The notes: generated from the letters alone by a model not told the origin. Positions 36,520-48,206 are shown, counted from the stretch's first letter. The stretch: DNA of 64,000 nucleotides from Trinickia symbiotica (GCF_002934455.1 NZ_PTIR01000003.1:62001-126000); one strand, 5' to 3'. Numbers and translations: made by a program.

Positions 36520-36981
36520 TCACTCCCGACTGCCGTTGCTGATGCGACGATTTCGAACGGACGGCGCCGCGAAGGATTGTCCGCTCAGGTCGGTGATCGA
36601 GACGATGCCAGCTATGCGCCGTCGATGATCGAGAACGACGAGTCGCCTCACATGTGCATTCTTCATCAACGTTTCGGCGGTCTGCACCGTATCGTGCTCG
36701 AAGCAGTAGAGCGCCCCGACGGACATGGCTTCGCGCACGGTCATCGTCTCGGCGCTGCGTCCGTCCGCGACCGCTCTCATGGCAATGTCGCGATCCGTCA
36801 ACATGCCGAGTACTTGTGTTCCGGAACAGACTGGCATACAGCCGATATTGAGTTCCTTCAATCTGCGTGCAGCCACGGCGAGCGTCACGTCAGGCTCCAC
36901 ACAGACCGCTTTGCGCATGATGTCTTTGACGAACATCTGCATTCCCGGGCAACGATCTACGGCGAGCTCACAAGCAACCAT
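36520..36981 (-). CDS. tandem CBS-domain protein
   Basis: 153 residues. ATG 36981 has AGGAG 6 bases upstream. Two CBS motifs make one Bateman module (VKDIMRKAVCVEPDVTLAVAARRLKELNIGCMPV... and TVREAMSVGALYCFEHDTVQTAETLMKNAHVRRLVVLD), each closing with a regulatory signature (GMLTDRDIAMRAV, GIVSITDLS). Such stand-alone proteins bind adenine nucleotides and are common in low-oxygen or stress gene clusters. The gene sits 52 bases after a small membrane-protein gene preceded by an FNR/ANR box. Confidence 0.9.
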   Translation of the reverse strand: MVACELAVDRCPGMQMFVKDIMRKAVCVEPDVTLAVAARRLKELNIGCMPVCSGTQVLGMLTDRDIAMRAVADGRSAETMTVREAMSVGALYCFEHDTVQTAETLMKNAHVRRLVVLDHRRRIAGIVSITDLSGQSFAAPSVRNRRISNGSRE

Positions 36982-37033
36982 CCTGTTCTCCTGTCAATCC
37001 AGACGATATTCAGATGCCCGATATCGACTGATG

Positions 37034-37231
37034 TCAGGCACGACTGTCTCCATCCGCTCTAGTCCATCGCTTCGCAGCAGCACATACGCTTGCTACGCGT
37101 TCGAGCGGGCCCGATATACCTGCCAGTTGCACGAGTTCCCTTCTCACCCACGGGTGAACGCAGGCAACGCCCAGAACGACGAACGATCCTGGCAGCGTCA
37201 ATAGAACGATGAATAGCGCTCTCTTGAACAT
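37034..37231 (-). CDS. small membrane protein, unknown function
   Basis: 65 residues. A ribosome site (GAGGTGA) lies 5 bases before ATG 37231, which supports a real gene. Residues 3-25 form one hydrophobic segment (RALFIVLLTLPGSFVVLGVA), followed by a basic, soluble tail. It could be an inner-membrane small protein or carry an uncleaved signal. Upstream is a perfect FNR/ANR half-site pair (37297-37310) with a TAATCA -10 at class II distance. It appears to be the first gene of an operon with the CBS protein. I do not recognise its family. Confidence 0.6.
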   Translation of the reverse strand: MFKRALFIVLLTLPGSFVVLGVACVHPWVRRELVQLAGISGPLERVASVCAAAKRWTRADGDSRA

Positions 37232-37296
37232 GGTGTCACCTCATTGGCGAAAGGCTTTCCATGCCTGCATGATTACAAGCGACCGCATGGCGGCGG

Positions 37297-37310
37297 TTGA
37301 TGCCCATCAA
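37297..37310 (-). promoter_or_regulatory. FNR/ANR box with -10 element, class II arrangement
   Basis: TTGATGCCCATCAA matches the TTGAT-N4-ATCAA consensus exactly. Reading leftward, TAATCA (37275-37270) is centred 31 bp from the box centre, which places the box near -41.5. It would drive the 65-residue protein and the CBS gene. Confidence 0.7.
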
Positions 37311-37405
37311 CAAAGAATCTCGCCAGAGAATCTTTACAGAGCGGCCTGCACGCGCTCACGCTGTACGGCGCGCCGAAAAGGACGCGCATCTCGAAGCGCG
37401 CTCAG

Positions 37406-37419
37406 TTGATTGGCGTCAA
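37406..37419 (+). promoter_or_regulatory. FNR/ANR box with -10 element for the universal stress protein
   Basis: TTGATTGGCGTCAA has one half-site base different from TTGAT-N4-ATCAA. TACACT at 37442-37447 is centred 32 bp downstream, giving class II spacing. The universal stress protein ATG is 87 bases past the box. Confidence 0.65.
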
Positions 37420-37506
37420 CCTGGCAAACAGCTGCCGCTCCTACACTGCAATCAAGCGCAGCGCTCCGGTTGCGCCGTTCTCAACGCCCGCACAGGTGGA
37501 TCGATC

Positions 37507-37992
37507 ATGTACCAACGCATCCTCGCGCCGATCGATGGCAGCGAAACCGCGCAGCGCGCCCTCGGCTTCGCACTTTCGCTCGCACGCGAAACGGGGGCCG
37601 AACTGATACCGCTATTCGTCATCGACGTGCCAATCGTGGCTTATGAAGCCCCGGGCTTCGATCCATCGATCGTGCGCGACGCACTTCAACAACAAGGCGA
37701 ACAACTGAAAGCCGAGTCGCAAGCGCTGATGCAGAGCGAGAATGTCAGGGGTACCGCGCGCGTAGTCGAAGCCGATGCGCCGGGCGGCACCGTCGCCGAG
37801 CGCATTCTCGAAGAAGCGCGCGCGACCGGCTGCGACCTCATCGTCATGGGCACGCATGGGCGTCGCGGCGTCAAGCGGTTCCTGCTCGGCAGCGTTGCCG
37901 AACGGCTCGTGCGGATGTCGTTCTGCCCGGTGTTGCTCGTTCCCGGTGGCGTCGAGGCGGCCGCGCCGAAGCACGAAGTGATGGCAGCTTGA
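37507..37992 (+). CDS. universal stress protein (UspA family)
   Basis: 161 residues from ATG 37507, with AGGTGG upstream. The ATP-binding signature G-x2-G-x9-G-S is intact (GTHGRRGVKRFLLGS), and the protein opens MYQRILAPIDGSETAQRALGFALSLA. Its promoter carries an FNR/ANR box. In Burkholderia and Pseudomonas, universal stress proteins of this type rise under oxygen limitation and aid anaerobic survival. It faces the efflux gene convergently. Confidence 0.93.
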   Translation: MYQRILAPIDGSETAQRALGFALSLARETGAELIPLFVIDVPIVAYEAPGFDPSIVRDALQQQGEQLKAESQALMQSENVRGTARVVEADAPGGTVAERILEEARATGCDLIVMGTHGRRGVKRFLLGSVAERLVRMSFCPVLLVPGGVEAAAPKHEVMAA

Positions 37993-38056
37993 TCGGTACC
38001 GCGTGAGTCGATCGTCGCGCATGCCCGCGCGCAGGGAAAACTTCTCGATTCGCCCT

Positions 38057-39709
38057 TCAACAGGAACGTTCAGATGGGCATGTGAGCGTTCGACCCGACG
38101 CCGACATCTTCCCACCCGGACTGTCGCGCTCTGCCCACGCTTGCGCCGCTCCCCCCATCGCCACGAATAGCTGCGCCGTGTCAACATAGCGCTGCCCTTT
38201 CGCCCTGGCATAGCCCAGGCGTGCCTGTGCATAAAGGCGTTGCGCCTGAAGAATATCGAACGAGGTTGCCGTGCCGATACGGTAGCTCTCCTGCACGAGC
38301 CGAAGCGATGCCTGAGCGGTGTCGAACGCTTCGCGCTCCGCCGCGAGCGCCTGGGCGTCGTGCTCCAGTGCGCGCAACGTATCGGCGACCTGCCCGAACG
38401 CCTCGAGCACCGTCTGACGGTAGACGCCCAATTGCGCGTCGAAGACATCGATGGCCTCGCGCTGCTGCGCTTTGAGCGCGCCGCCATGAAAGAGCGGCGC
38501 CGTTAAGGCGGCCGCGACGCTCCAAAGACCGTTGGCGGATTCGAAAAGCGGCCCCATCGATGTGGCCACTTGTGCCCATGACGCGGTGAGCGTGATGTTC
38601 GGGTAAAGGCGGGCCGTCGCCACCCCGATCTGAGCGCTTGCCGCATGCAGTTGCGCTTGCGCCGCCCGAATGTCCGGGCGGGCAAGCAGCCATGCGGACG
38701 GCAGCATCACCGGCACGTCGATCGGCAGCGCCAGCATATCGAAATCGAACTGCGGTGCTTGCCATTGCGCGGGCGTCTTCCCAACGAGTATCGCAAGCGC
38801 ATGATCGGCCGCGGCAAGCTGTTGTTCGAGCGGTGGGGCAAGCGCGAGGTCTGCTGCAAGCTGGCTGCGGGCGGCGAGCACATCGCTTTGCGCCGCGCGG
38901 CCGACTTGCCGCTCGATTCCGACGAGTTCGAGATTGCGCCGGTCGACGGCGACGATGTCGTCGACCGCCCGCAACTGCTCCCGCGCGCTCGCGGCAGTCA
39001 GCGCCTGGATGACGGTGTTGCCGGTCAGCGCCAGATAAGTGGCGGCCAATTGATCGTGCTGATACTCCGCGAGGGCCGTTTGCGCCTCCACCTGCCGGCG
39101 CACGCCACCGAAGAAATCGATGTCGTAGCTGACCGTCGGGCCGATGGCGATCAGATTGCTGACCGCATGGGCCGCCCCGCCGCCGAGTCTCGTACGACTG
39201 CGCTCGGCGCTCGCGGCTAGATCCAGTTGCGGATAGAGTCCGCCACGTGCCGCGAGGATCGCCTCTTGCGCCGCCTTTAGCGTCGCGCGCGCGGTGTCGA
39301 GAGTCGGGCTTTGCGCAAAGGCGAGTGAGACGGTGTCATCGAGTTGCGCGGAGCGAAACGACGTCCACCAGCGATCGATGATCTCCGCCCCTGATTGCGC
39401 ATGCTGTGTGGGATCCGCGGACCCAGCCTGTGGAAACACCACAGGTGTCCGCACGAAGGCAGCGTCGGACTGCATCAAAGGCGGCACGTAATCCGGTCCC
39501 GCCGCGCAGCCCGCGAGCATCAGCGCTACCAGCCCTACCGCAACGGTTGGCCATCGTCCAGTCCGCCGCCCGGGGAGCAGCCCGGTGCTCGATGCAGGGT
39601 TTGGCCACCTGCTTCCAATGAGGCGCTGGCGCGCAATGGGGGAAGCCCCGAGCAGCGTGCGGAATCGCCGGCCGAAACATCCGCGCAGGGTTGAGGTGAT
39701 CGAGATCAT
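38057..39709 (-). CDS. outer membrane efflux lipoprotein (NodT/OprM family)
   Basis: 550 residues as read from ATG 39709, 5 bases past the macB stop. A lipoprotein signal lies unusually deep (GLVALMLAGCAAGPDYVPP, Cys near residue 68), so the true start is probably internal. The body shows two OEP repeats with NodT-type text (AQSPTLDTARATLKAAQEAILAARGGLYPQLDLAASAERSR; ARLYPNITLTASWAQ). It forms the trimeric exit duct for the MacAB-type pump encoded just upstream. Confidence 0.85.
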   Translation of the reverse strand: MISITSTLRGCFGRRFRTLLGASPIARQRLIGSRWPNPASSTGLLPGRRTGRWPTVAVGLVALMLAGCAAGPDYVPPLMQSDAAFVRTPVVFPQAGSADPTQHAQSGAEIIDRWWTSFRSAQLDDTVSLAFAQSPTLDTARATLKAAQEAILAARGGLYPQLDLAASAERSRTRLGGGAAHAVSNLIAIGPTVSYDIDFFGGVRRQVEAQTALAEYQHDQLAATYLALTGNTVIQALTAASAREQLRAVDDIVAVDRRNLELVGIERQVGRAAQSDVLAARSQLAADLALAPPLEQQLAAADHALAILVGKTPAQWQAPQFDFDMLALPIDVPVMLPSAWLLARPDIRAAQAQLHAASAQIGVATARLYPNITLTASWAQVATSMGPLFESANGLWSVAAALTAPLFHGGALKAQQREAIDVFDAQLGVYRQTVLEAFGQVADTLRALEHDAQALAAEREAFDTAQASLRLVQESYRIGTATSFDILQAQRLYAQARLGYARAKGQRYVDTAQLFVAMGGAAQAWAERDSPGGKMSASGRTLTCPSERSC

Positions 39710-39714
39710 GCGGA

Positions 39715-41877
39715 TTACTCGTAGCGCAGCGCTTCGATCGGGTTGAGACGCGATGCTTTACGGGCCGGGTAATAGCCAAAAAATATGCCCACAGCCGCGG
39801 AAAATGCAAAGCCGCCTGCAATGGCCGCCGATGAAAGCAGCGTCGGCCAGTGCGCGACCATCGTAATCAGTTCGGAGACGGCCACACCGAACACAATGCC
39901 GCCAAGCCCGCCGGTAACGCTCAAAAACACCGCCTCGACGAGAAACTGCAGCAGTACGTGAAGGCGCCGAGCGCCGATCGCCATGCGCAAGCCGATTTCT
40001 CGGGTGCGCTCGGTGACCGAAACGAGCAGGATGTTCATGATTCCTATGCCGCCGACGAGCAGCGAGATCGATGCGATCGTCGCGAGCAATAACGCCATGA
40101 TGCGGCTGCTTCCTTCGGCTGTTTCGGCGATCTGACTCAGGTTACGCACCGCGAAGTCGTCGTTGTCCCCTGGCCGGATTCGATGTCGGCGCCGTAGTGT
40201 GTCATTGACCTGCGCAATCGCCGCCTGCACGAGCAGCGGGCTGGCTGCCTGAACGTAGATTTGATTGACGTAGCCGGTCAGTCGCGGCACGGTGCCGTAA
40301 GGATTCGCGACGGGCGGGAAGTACGGGTTGAGCGCTGTTTGCGCCTGGCTCGGCACAGCAACGCCAAGCACTTTGCGCTCAGCGGCACTGAAAGGGATGA
40401 TGACTACGTCGTCCTGGTCCTGGCCGAAGGCGGTCTGCCCCTTCGCCGAGAGCAAGCCCACCACGCGCAGTGGCGCACCCTTTACGAGAATTCGCGCCCC
40501 GATGGGATTCTCGCCCGGACCGAATAGCTGCCGATAGACGGTCTGCCCGATCAGCACGACCATCGATGCGTCGCGTATGTCGCTTTCGTCGAGGGTACGT
40601 CCCGATGCAATATGCCAGCCCGTCGTATCGAGGTACCCCGGCGAGATGCCCTGGATGCTCGTCGACCAGTTCTGCCCGCCATACTCGACTTGGCCGAGTT
40701 GGCGAATCAAATAGCTGACCGCGCTCACTGCCGGGTCCTCGCGCCGTATGGCGAGCGCATCGTCGACAGTCAGCGTCGAAGCGCTGCCAGTGCCCGCGCG
40801 CACGCCTGTCGCCGTCGTTGCGCCGGGAACGATGACGACGAGATTCGTGCCGAGGCTTTCGATCTGCTTACGCACCGCCGCGTTCGCGCCGCGCCCCACC
40901 GCGACCATGGCGATCAGCGCGGCAACGCCGATGAATACGCCGAGCATGGTAAGCGCTGAACGCATCTTGTTGCGCCATAGCGCGAGTGCGGCCGTAAAGA
41001 CCGTCATGGACGTAAAACCCGTAATGGGGCTCGCGCGCAGCGTGCCGAGCAGGCTAACGGACACCCGGGGTGCCGGTACAGGGAGCGAGGGTTCGCCTGG
41101 CAGTGGCGTTCCTATTGGCGCCGACATCTCGGGCTTTGCCTGTCCTTGTCCCGTAGCCAGCGCGCGACGCTCGTCCGAGATGATCCGCCCATCGCGCATC
41201 GTGACGACGCGGTCGGTATAGCCTGCAATGTCAGCCTCGTGCGTCACGACGACGATCGTCATGCCGTGGTCGCGATTGAGCGCACGCAACATGTCCATGA
41301 TTTCGTGAGACGTGCGTGTATCGAGGTTGCCCGTCGGCTCGTCGGCCAACAGGATGCTGGGGTTGCCTATGAGCGCCCGGGCGATCGCGACACGCTGTTG
41401 TTGCCCACCCGATAGCTGACTCGAGGTATTGCGTTCACGTTGCGTGAGCCCGACGAATTCGAGCACCTGACGTGCGCGCGCGTTGCGTTCAGCCCGCGTA
41501 GCCGGCCCGGTTGCCGCATAGAAGAGAGGGAGCGCGACGTTCTCGAGCGCACTCGTGCGCGCAAGCAGGTTGAAGCTCTGAAATACGAAGCCGATATGGC
41601 TGCCGCGGATGCGTGCGAGCTCGTGCTCGGCGAGCTCCGCGGTATCGGCGCCGTTGAGCAGATAACGTCCGGCGCTGGGGCGGTCCAGACAGCCGAGCAC
41701 GTTCATCAGTGTGGATTTTCCCGAGCCGGACGAACCCATGATCGCAACGAATTCGCCGCGCTCGATAACGAGGCTCACCGAATCGAGCGCGCGCAGATCC
41801 GCGCCCCCTGCCGAGTAGATCTTCGTCACCGCTTGCAATTCGACCACGATGTCGCGCATTCTCGGCCCCGCGCTCAC
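39715..41877 (-). CDS. macB: MacB-like ABC efflux transporter (ATPase-permease fusion)
   Basis: 720 residues. The N-terminal ATPase has Walker [10 protein letters not shown] and signature [34 protein letters not shown] linker of about 55 residues leads to four membrane segments and a large periplasmic MacB domain (residues about 340-560). The end is FtsX-like ([10 protein letters not shown]-type loop [30 protein letters not shown]). GTG 41877 overlaps the macA stop; ATG 41859 is an alternative start. The family exports macrolides, lipopeptides or heme-related molecules. The substrate here is unknown. Confidence 0.9.
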   Translation of the reverse strand: MSAGPRMRDIVVELQAVTKIYSAGGADLRALDSVSLVIERGEFVAIMGSSGSGKSTLMNVLGCLDRPSAGRYLLNGADTAELAEHELARIRGSHIGFVFQSFNLLARTSALENVALPLFYAATGPATRAERNARARQVLEFVGLTQRERNTSSQLSGGQQQRVAIARALIGNPSILLADEPTGNLDTRTSHEIMDMLRALNRDHGMTIVVVTHEADIAGYTDRVVTMRDGRIISDERRALATGQGQAKPEMSAPIGTPLPGEPSLPVPAPRVSVSLLGTLRASPITGFTSMTVFTAALALWRNKMRSALTMLGVFIGVAALIAMVAVGRGANAAVRKQIESLGTNLVVIVPGATTATGVRAGTGSASTLTVDDALAIRREDPAVSAVSYLIRQLGQVEYGGQNWSTSIQGISPGYLDTTGWHIASGRTLDESDIRDASMVVLIGQTVYRQLFGPGENPIGARILVKGAPLRVVGLLSAKGQTAFGQDQDDVVIIPFSAAERKVLGVAVPSQAQTALNPYFPPVANPYGTVPRLTGYVNQIYVQAASPLLVQAAIAQVNDTLRRRHRIRPGDNDDFAVRNLSQIAETAEGSSRIMALLLATIASISLLVGGIGIMNILLVSVTERTREIGLRMAIGARRLHVLLQFLVEAVFLSVTGGLGGIVFGVAVSELITMVAHWPTLLSSAAIAGGFAFSAAVGIFFGYYPARKASRLNPIEALRYE

Positions 41878-43256
41878 ATATGCAGCCGAGGCGCGGTCGC
41901 GGCGCTCGCGCCGGCGCCTGCAACGGCTTGGTTCTCGCCGACGATCACCGCGTCGCCTTCCGTGAGCGGGCCGCCCGTTACTTCGGAATAAACATCATCG
42001 TCGAGACCGGTCGTGATCAAAATGGCGGTAGGCCGACCGCGGCGCAGCACCCAGACGCGCGCAGAAGACGTCGGCTTCGCCGTGCTCGGCGCCGATGCCT
42101 GTCCCGTCGCCGTTGCCGCGGCTCGCAGCGACGTGAATCGCAGCGCCTGATCGGGCACACGCAGCACGCCATCTCGTTGATCGATGACGATACGGGTCGT
42201 CGCGGTCATGCCAGGCTTCAGGCTCAGATCGTCGTTCACCACCCCCACTACGACATCGTACGTGACGACGTTCTGCACTGTCTGCGGCGCCTGCCTGACC
42301 TGCACGACGCTCCCGGTGAACTGCCGCTTCGGAAAAGCTTCAACGGTGAACTTAGCCGCGTTGCCCTCCCGCAGATCGCCGATATCGCTCTCGCTGACGT
42401 TCGTATCGACCTGCATCCGTGTGAGATCGGTCGCGATGAGGAAGAGTGTCGGCGTCTGAAAGCTCGCCGCTACCGTCTGTCCGATCGTGATGTTGCGCGA
42501 GACGACAGTGCCGTCCACCGGCGAGACGATATTGGTGTAATCGAGATTGACTTGCGCGGCGTCGAGGGCGGCCGAGCGCTGTTCGATGGCGGCGTCGTCG
42601 ACAAGCACCTGCGCGCGCGCCTGATCATATGCGCTGCGCGCATTGTCCGCGGCATCTTGCGACACGATGCCGTGGCCGAGCAGCTCGGCGTCACGCTCAT
42701 AGGTGCGCTTGGCGTAGGTGAGCTGCGCGCGATCCTTGACGATCTGCGCGCGCGCGTTGGCAAGCTCCGCGCGAGCTTGATTGACGACCGTCTGATAGGG
42801 TCGGGGATCGATCTTGGCGCAAAGCTGGCCCTTGCGCACGCGCGTGTTGAAATCGCAGTACTGACTCTGGACGACGCCCGAGACATAGCTGCCGACGATG
42901 ATCGTCAGCACCGGGTTGACGGTACCCGTCGCGGTGACGACGCGCGCAATCGAACCGCGCGTGACTGGCGCGGTGACATAGCGGACGGGTTCGGGGCGCC
43001 CTATGCCGAACCACCATGCGAAGGCGAGTGCGCAAACGAGCAGTGCCGCGATGCCGGCGAGCAACACCGCCCGCGGCAATCGGCGCGAGACGCGCGCCCT
43101 GCCCGCAGATTCTGGCCTTGCCGCACTCCCTCCACCCGGCCGCGTGTCGATTCCATCGCCGCGCTTCGGCGAATCTGCCATGAACGTACTCGCTTGTTTG
43201 GCCGATCGGGAACGCGCGAGCGCCCCGGCCGTCCGACGCTCATCGTGATTCATCAT
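41874..43256 (-). CDS. macA: MacA-like periplasmic adaptor (HlyD/RND membrane-fusion family)
   Basis: 460 residues; ATG 43181 (26th codon) is an alternative start. One membrane anchor (residues about 62-86) follows a basic tail. The adaptor has a lipoyl half-motif ATGTVNPVLTIIVGSYVSGVVQSQYCDFN, a coiled-coil hairpin (QARAELANARAQIVKDRAQLTYAKRTYERDAELL) and a beta-barrel. A low-complexity insert near residue 400 (AAATATGQASAPSTAKPTSSA) is unlike standard MacA. It bridges MacB and the NodT duct. Confidence 0.88.
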   Translation of the reverse strand: MMNHDERRTAGALARSRSAKQASTFMADSPKRGDGIDTRPGGGSAARPESAGRARVSRRLPRAVLLAGIAALLVCALAFAWWFGIGRPEPVRYVTAPVTRGSIARVVTATGTVNPVLTIIVGSYVSGVVQSQYCDFNTRVRKGQLCAKIDPRPYQTVVNQARAELANARAQIVKDRAQLTYAKRTYERDAELLGHGIVSQDAADNARSAYDQARAQVLVDDAAIEQRSAALDAAQVNLDYTNIVSPVDGTVVSRNITIGQTVAASFQTPTLFLIATDLTRMQVDTNVSESDIGDLREGNAAKFTVEAFPKRQFTGSVVQVRQAPQTVQNVVTYDVVVGVVNDDLSLKPGMTATTRIVIDQRDGVLRVPDQALRFTSLRAAATATGQASAPSTAKPTSSARVWVLRRGRPTAILITTGLDDDVYSEVTGGPLTEGDAVIVGENQAVAGAGASAATAPRLHM

Positions 43257-43343
43257 CGACCGCCACCACTGGCCGCGGCTTGATCGGCATCAAAGGCGAG
43301 AGTGTATTGCCGCGCCGCGGCCATTTTGGCTTCCTGCGCAAGC

Positions 43344-43357
43344 TTGACCCAGGTCAA
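43344..43357. promoter_or_regulatory. FNR/ANR-like box between macA and a small membrane protein gene
   Basis: TTGACCCAGGTCAA has symmetric TTGAC/GTCAA half-sites with a 4-base spacer. No clear -10 is found at class II distance toward macA. Toward the plus-strand small gene a weak GATGAT lies about 31 bp away. Confidence 0.4.
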
Positions 43358-43509
43358 CGATCGCAGGCCGCGTGCGCGGATGATGAAGGTTGCGCCGCGC
43401 GACGCATTGGGCGAAGACGGCCCTACGACGAAACCGGAGTCGCGGCCGACGATGTTTCGCCTATGGAGTCGCGGCGCGAGTCCGTGCGCATAACGACGAG
43501 GAAAGGGCC

Positions 43510-43701
43510 ATGGTACGAAGCAGGGTTCGCATCGCTCTCGCGACAATTTCGGTATTCGCGGTGCTGGCCGGTCTTGGCATGGCCATTCGCGGTCTTGCGT
43601 TCGATGCGGATGAAGCGTTTCGCTACGGCATTGGCGCGATCGTGGTGGGAGTCGCCGCCTTCGTCTTTCTGCTCAATCCTGCGCCAGAGGACGACGCTTG
43701 A
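43510..43701 (+). CDS. small membrane protein with two predicted membrane segments
   Basis: 63 residues. GAGGAAAGG precedes ATG 43510, a good ribosome site; longer in-frame upstream codons are not supported. Hydrophobic segments at residues about 7-27 (RIALATISVFAVLAGLGMAI) and 39-56 (YGIGAIVVGVAAFVFLL) would make a hairpin with a short acidic tail. An FNR/ANR-like box lies 153 bases upstream. No family recognised. Confidence 0.6.
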   Translation: MVRSRVRIALATISVFAVLAGLGMAIRGLAFDADEAFRYGIGAIVVGVAAFVFLLNPAPEDDA

Positions 43702-43842
43702 CCGAAGACTCCGAGGCAAACGTCAGCGGCTGCCAACTCGTGAGCGTTGACGCCGTCAATCTAATTTGGCTGCTGAGTCGCCGACTGGTATCGGCGCCGG
43801 CATGACATCACCTGGGACGAAGCAATGCGAGCCTCCACTTGT

Positions 43843-44796
43843 TCATAAACCGACCTCGCACGGCATCACACCATACGACTCCCGATACATGTGGATGACA
43901 TCAGCGGGATTGCAAAGCGCCGTTCCGGACCTCATCACCGCGGCGCAACCGGCAGCTATCGCGTAGCGCAACGCCTCTTCCGTGTTCGCGTCGTGGTCGA
44001 GCGCCCAGACCATCGCGGCAAGGAAGCTGTCGCCCGCGCCAACGGCGCTGACGACGTTCACGGGTATGGCGGGCAGGCTGACAACGCGATCTTCCGTGGC
44101 GAGGATCGCGCCACGTCCACCGAGCGTGAGCGCCACGTTGCGCGCGCGGCCGCACCCCACCAGATGCCGCGCCGCATCGCGCCACTCCGAGGCGTCCGCG
44201 AGCGGCGCACCGGTAAGCTCGCGCAGCTCATCGAGGCTCGGCTTGACCAGAAACACCCCGGCCTCGAGCGCCGCCGCGAGCGCATCGCCCGACGCATCCA
44301 GGACCATTCGGACACAATTGTTTTGCGCCCACCGCGCAATTCGTGCATAGAAGTCGCACGGCATGCCCTGAGCCAGGCTACCGCTTGCGACGAGGTACCG
44401 TGGCTGCGGATCGATCACGTCGAGGTAACGGAGGCAGCGTCGCCATTCCACCTCCGTCACGGTCGGGCCCGGCATGATGAAGCGAAACTCGCGGCGACTC
44501 GACATCTCGAGCACCGTGACGTTCTCTCTTGTCTCGTTGCCGATAAAAATGCACTCGTAGGGCACGCGCTCCTCGTCGAGCAGCGCATCCAGGGCCAAGC
44601 CGGTGCGCCCACCTGCAAGATGAATCGCCAGGCACTCGCTTCCAAAGCGTCGCAAGACGCGCGCAACGTTGATCCCGCCTCCGCCTGCATCCTTTCGGGG
44701 CTCACCGCACCGAAGCTTCACCGTGTCGACGAGACGCTCGACTGAAAACGAAAGGTCGATGCTGGGGTTAGGTGTGATAGTGACGATCTCGGCCAT
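43843..44796 (-). CDS. pfkB: PfkB-family sugar kinase (1-phosphofructokinase / 6-phosphofructokinase II-like)
   Basis: 317 residues. The N-terminal MAEIVTITPNPSIDLSFSVERLV, the GGGGINVARVLRRFG glycine loop and the catalytic signature VSAVGAGDSFLAAMVWAL (Asp as base) mark the PfkB/FruK group. It phosphorylates a sugar phosphate with ATP, most likely fructose-6-P given the Pfk-2-like N-terminus. It lies in the low-oxygen cluster downstream of a perfect FNR/ANR box (44954-44967) and near ppsA, as in several anaerobic-survival loci. Many Burkholderia lack classical PfkA, so the role may not be simple glycolysis. Confidence 0.87.
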   Translation of the reverse strand: MAEIVTITPNPSIDLSFSVERLVDTVKLRCGEPRKDAGGGGINVARVLRRFGSECLAIHLAGGRTGLALDALLDEERVPYECIFIGNETRENVTVLEMSSRREFRFIMPGPTVTEVEWRRCLRYLDVIDPQPRYLVASGSLAQGMPCDFYARIARWAQNNCVRMVLDASGDALAAALEAGVFLVKPSLDELRELTGAPLADASEWRDAARHLVGCGRARNVALTLGGRGAILATEDRVVSLPAIPVNVVSAVGAGDSFLAAMVWALDHDANTEEALRYAIAAGCAAVMRSGTALCNPADVIHMYRESYGVMPCEVGL

Positions 44797-44953
44797 GAAT
44801 GGCCTCCTCTCGGTGCGCTCATCCGAGCTTCGTTGCTGACGTTGTCAGGCACCGGCGGAAGGCGATGCCCCGTGCTCGAGACATCGCCCGCGAAAAGATC
44901 GCGACGGTTTCTCGCATACGCAGTTAGTCTCCTCCCCGGCAGTGCTTTGGGCG

Positions 44954-44967
44954 TTGATGTCGATCAA
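44954..44967 (-). promoter_or_regulatory. FNR/ANR box upstream of pfkB
   Basis: TTGATGTCGATCAA, an exact TTGAT-N4-ATCAA match, lies 158 bases before the pfkB ATG. The hexamer at class II distance on the minus strand is weak (GAGACT, 44931-44926), so promoter geometry is less certain than for other boxes here. Confidence 0.55.
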
Positions 44968-45080
44968 CTGGTTACAGGAGATCGTTTCAATTCCCACCCT
45001 TCATGAATCTGCGTAGCGGTAGACGCCGTTGGGCAGAGCGGCATAGATGTCGCGTCGACGGCGTGCGCGGCCACGAGTCG

Positions 45081-45200
45081 CTAGAAATCGCTATATCCGA
45101 TCGCAACGGTTGGCGCGCGCAGCATCAAGGCCTGAAATACGATGAGCGCGATGACCGCGGTAGCGATAAGCGTGTTGGCAAGTTCGGCTTTTCGTTCCAC
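45081..45200 (-). CDS. 39-residue single-span membrane peptide downstream of ppsA
   Basis: A short reading frame from GTG 45200 to TAG 45083-45081, starting 13 bases after the ppsA stop. It encodes a charged N-terminus (VERKAEL), a 20-residue hydrophobic helix (NTLIATAVIALIVFQALML) and a polar tail ending GYSDF. The membrane-peptide layout is clear. The ribosome site is poor, so translation would depend on coupling to ppsA. TTG 45206 is another possible start. No family recognised. Confidence 0.4.
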   Translation of the reverse strand: MERKAELANTLIATAVIALIVFQALMLRAPTVAIGYSDF

Positions 45201-45213
45201 TATCAATGACCGC

Positions 45214-47610
<2,397 letters not shown>

Positions 47611-47639
47611 TTCTCGCTCCTCTCGAATGGAACCATCTT

Positions 47640-48116
47640 TCAGATGCTGAGATAGCCTTGAAAGAACCACGGCAACCCCACGATGGACGGATCGCGCGCC
47701 GATGACGATGACGCCATCGCGACCCCGAAAAATGCGGGGCTACCGTCCACGGCAAATGTGGGAACGAAAGAAAAGTCGTCGTTGATCTTCACGAGGAATT
47801 CCGGATTGAAGGTCGACGGGGCGTAGATCGAAATTCGTTTGAAGAAACTCTCTTCACGCACGTCGACGTCACGCCCGCCGATCACCGGGGTCTCGAGCGC
47901 GGCAACCGTGTCGTAGTGCGCCGGCAAAGAATGGGGACGGCCCGCACGTTCAACGACGACGCCGGGGGTGAAGACAAGTTCGATGCCCGGGTACGGCGAC
48001 GCATAAGTCCGTTGCGGCAGAGGACCGTCCGGCCCGATCGCGAACGGCGGTTGGGCCCAAAGCGACAACATGATGGGACTCGCGCGCTGCGCGAAATATT
48101 CAGCCAACCAATTCAT
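47640..48116 (-). CDS. conserved-looking protein of unknown function upstream of ppsA
   Basis: 158 residues from ATG 48116, with GGAGG 5 bases upstream. There is no signal peptide or membrane segment. It is rich in Pro, Phe and Ser, with aromatic clusters such as PPFAIGPDGPLPQRTYASPYPG and NDDFSFVPTFAVDGSPAFFG. I do not recognise the family. It lies 29 bases before ppsA and behind an FNR/ANR box with a -10 at class II distance, so it is probably the first gene of the ppsA operon and low-oxygen induced. Confidence 0.7.
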   Translation of the reverse strand: MNWLAEYFAQRASPIMLSLWAQPPFAIGPDGPLPQRTYASPYPGIELVFTPGVVVERAGRPHSLPAHYDTVAALETPVIGGRDVDVREESFFKRISIYAPSTFNPEFLVKINDDFSFVPTFAVDGSPAFFGVAMASSSSARDPSIVGLPWFFQGYLSI

Positions 48117-48206
48117 GCAGGCCTCCGCTTGCGTTCGTCAGCGACTGCCTCGAAGAAACGACGAGGCACTCACGAGTCGAGGCTACATCCGACGACGACG
48201 GACACA

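Noticed and set aside
43747-43759. TTGACGCCGTCAA palindrome between the small membrane protein gene and pfkB
   Set aside because: The spacer is 3 bases, not 4, so it does not fit the FNR/ANR form, and it lies between the ends of two converging genes.
45003-45209. 68-codon plus-strand open frame between pfkB and ppsA
   Set aside because: No ribosome site, highly basic sequence, and the opposite strand carries a more convincing membrane peptide.
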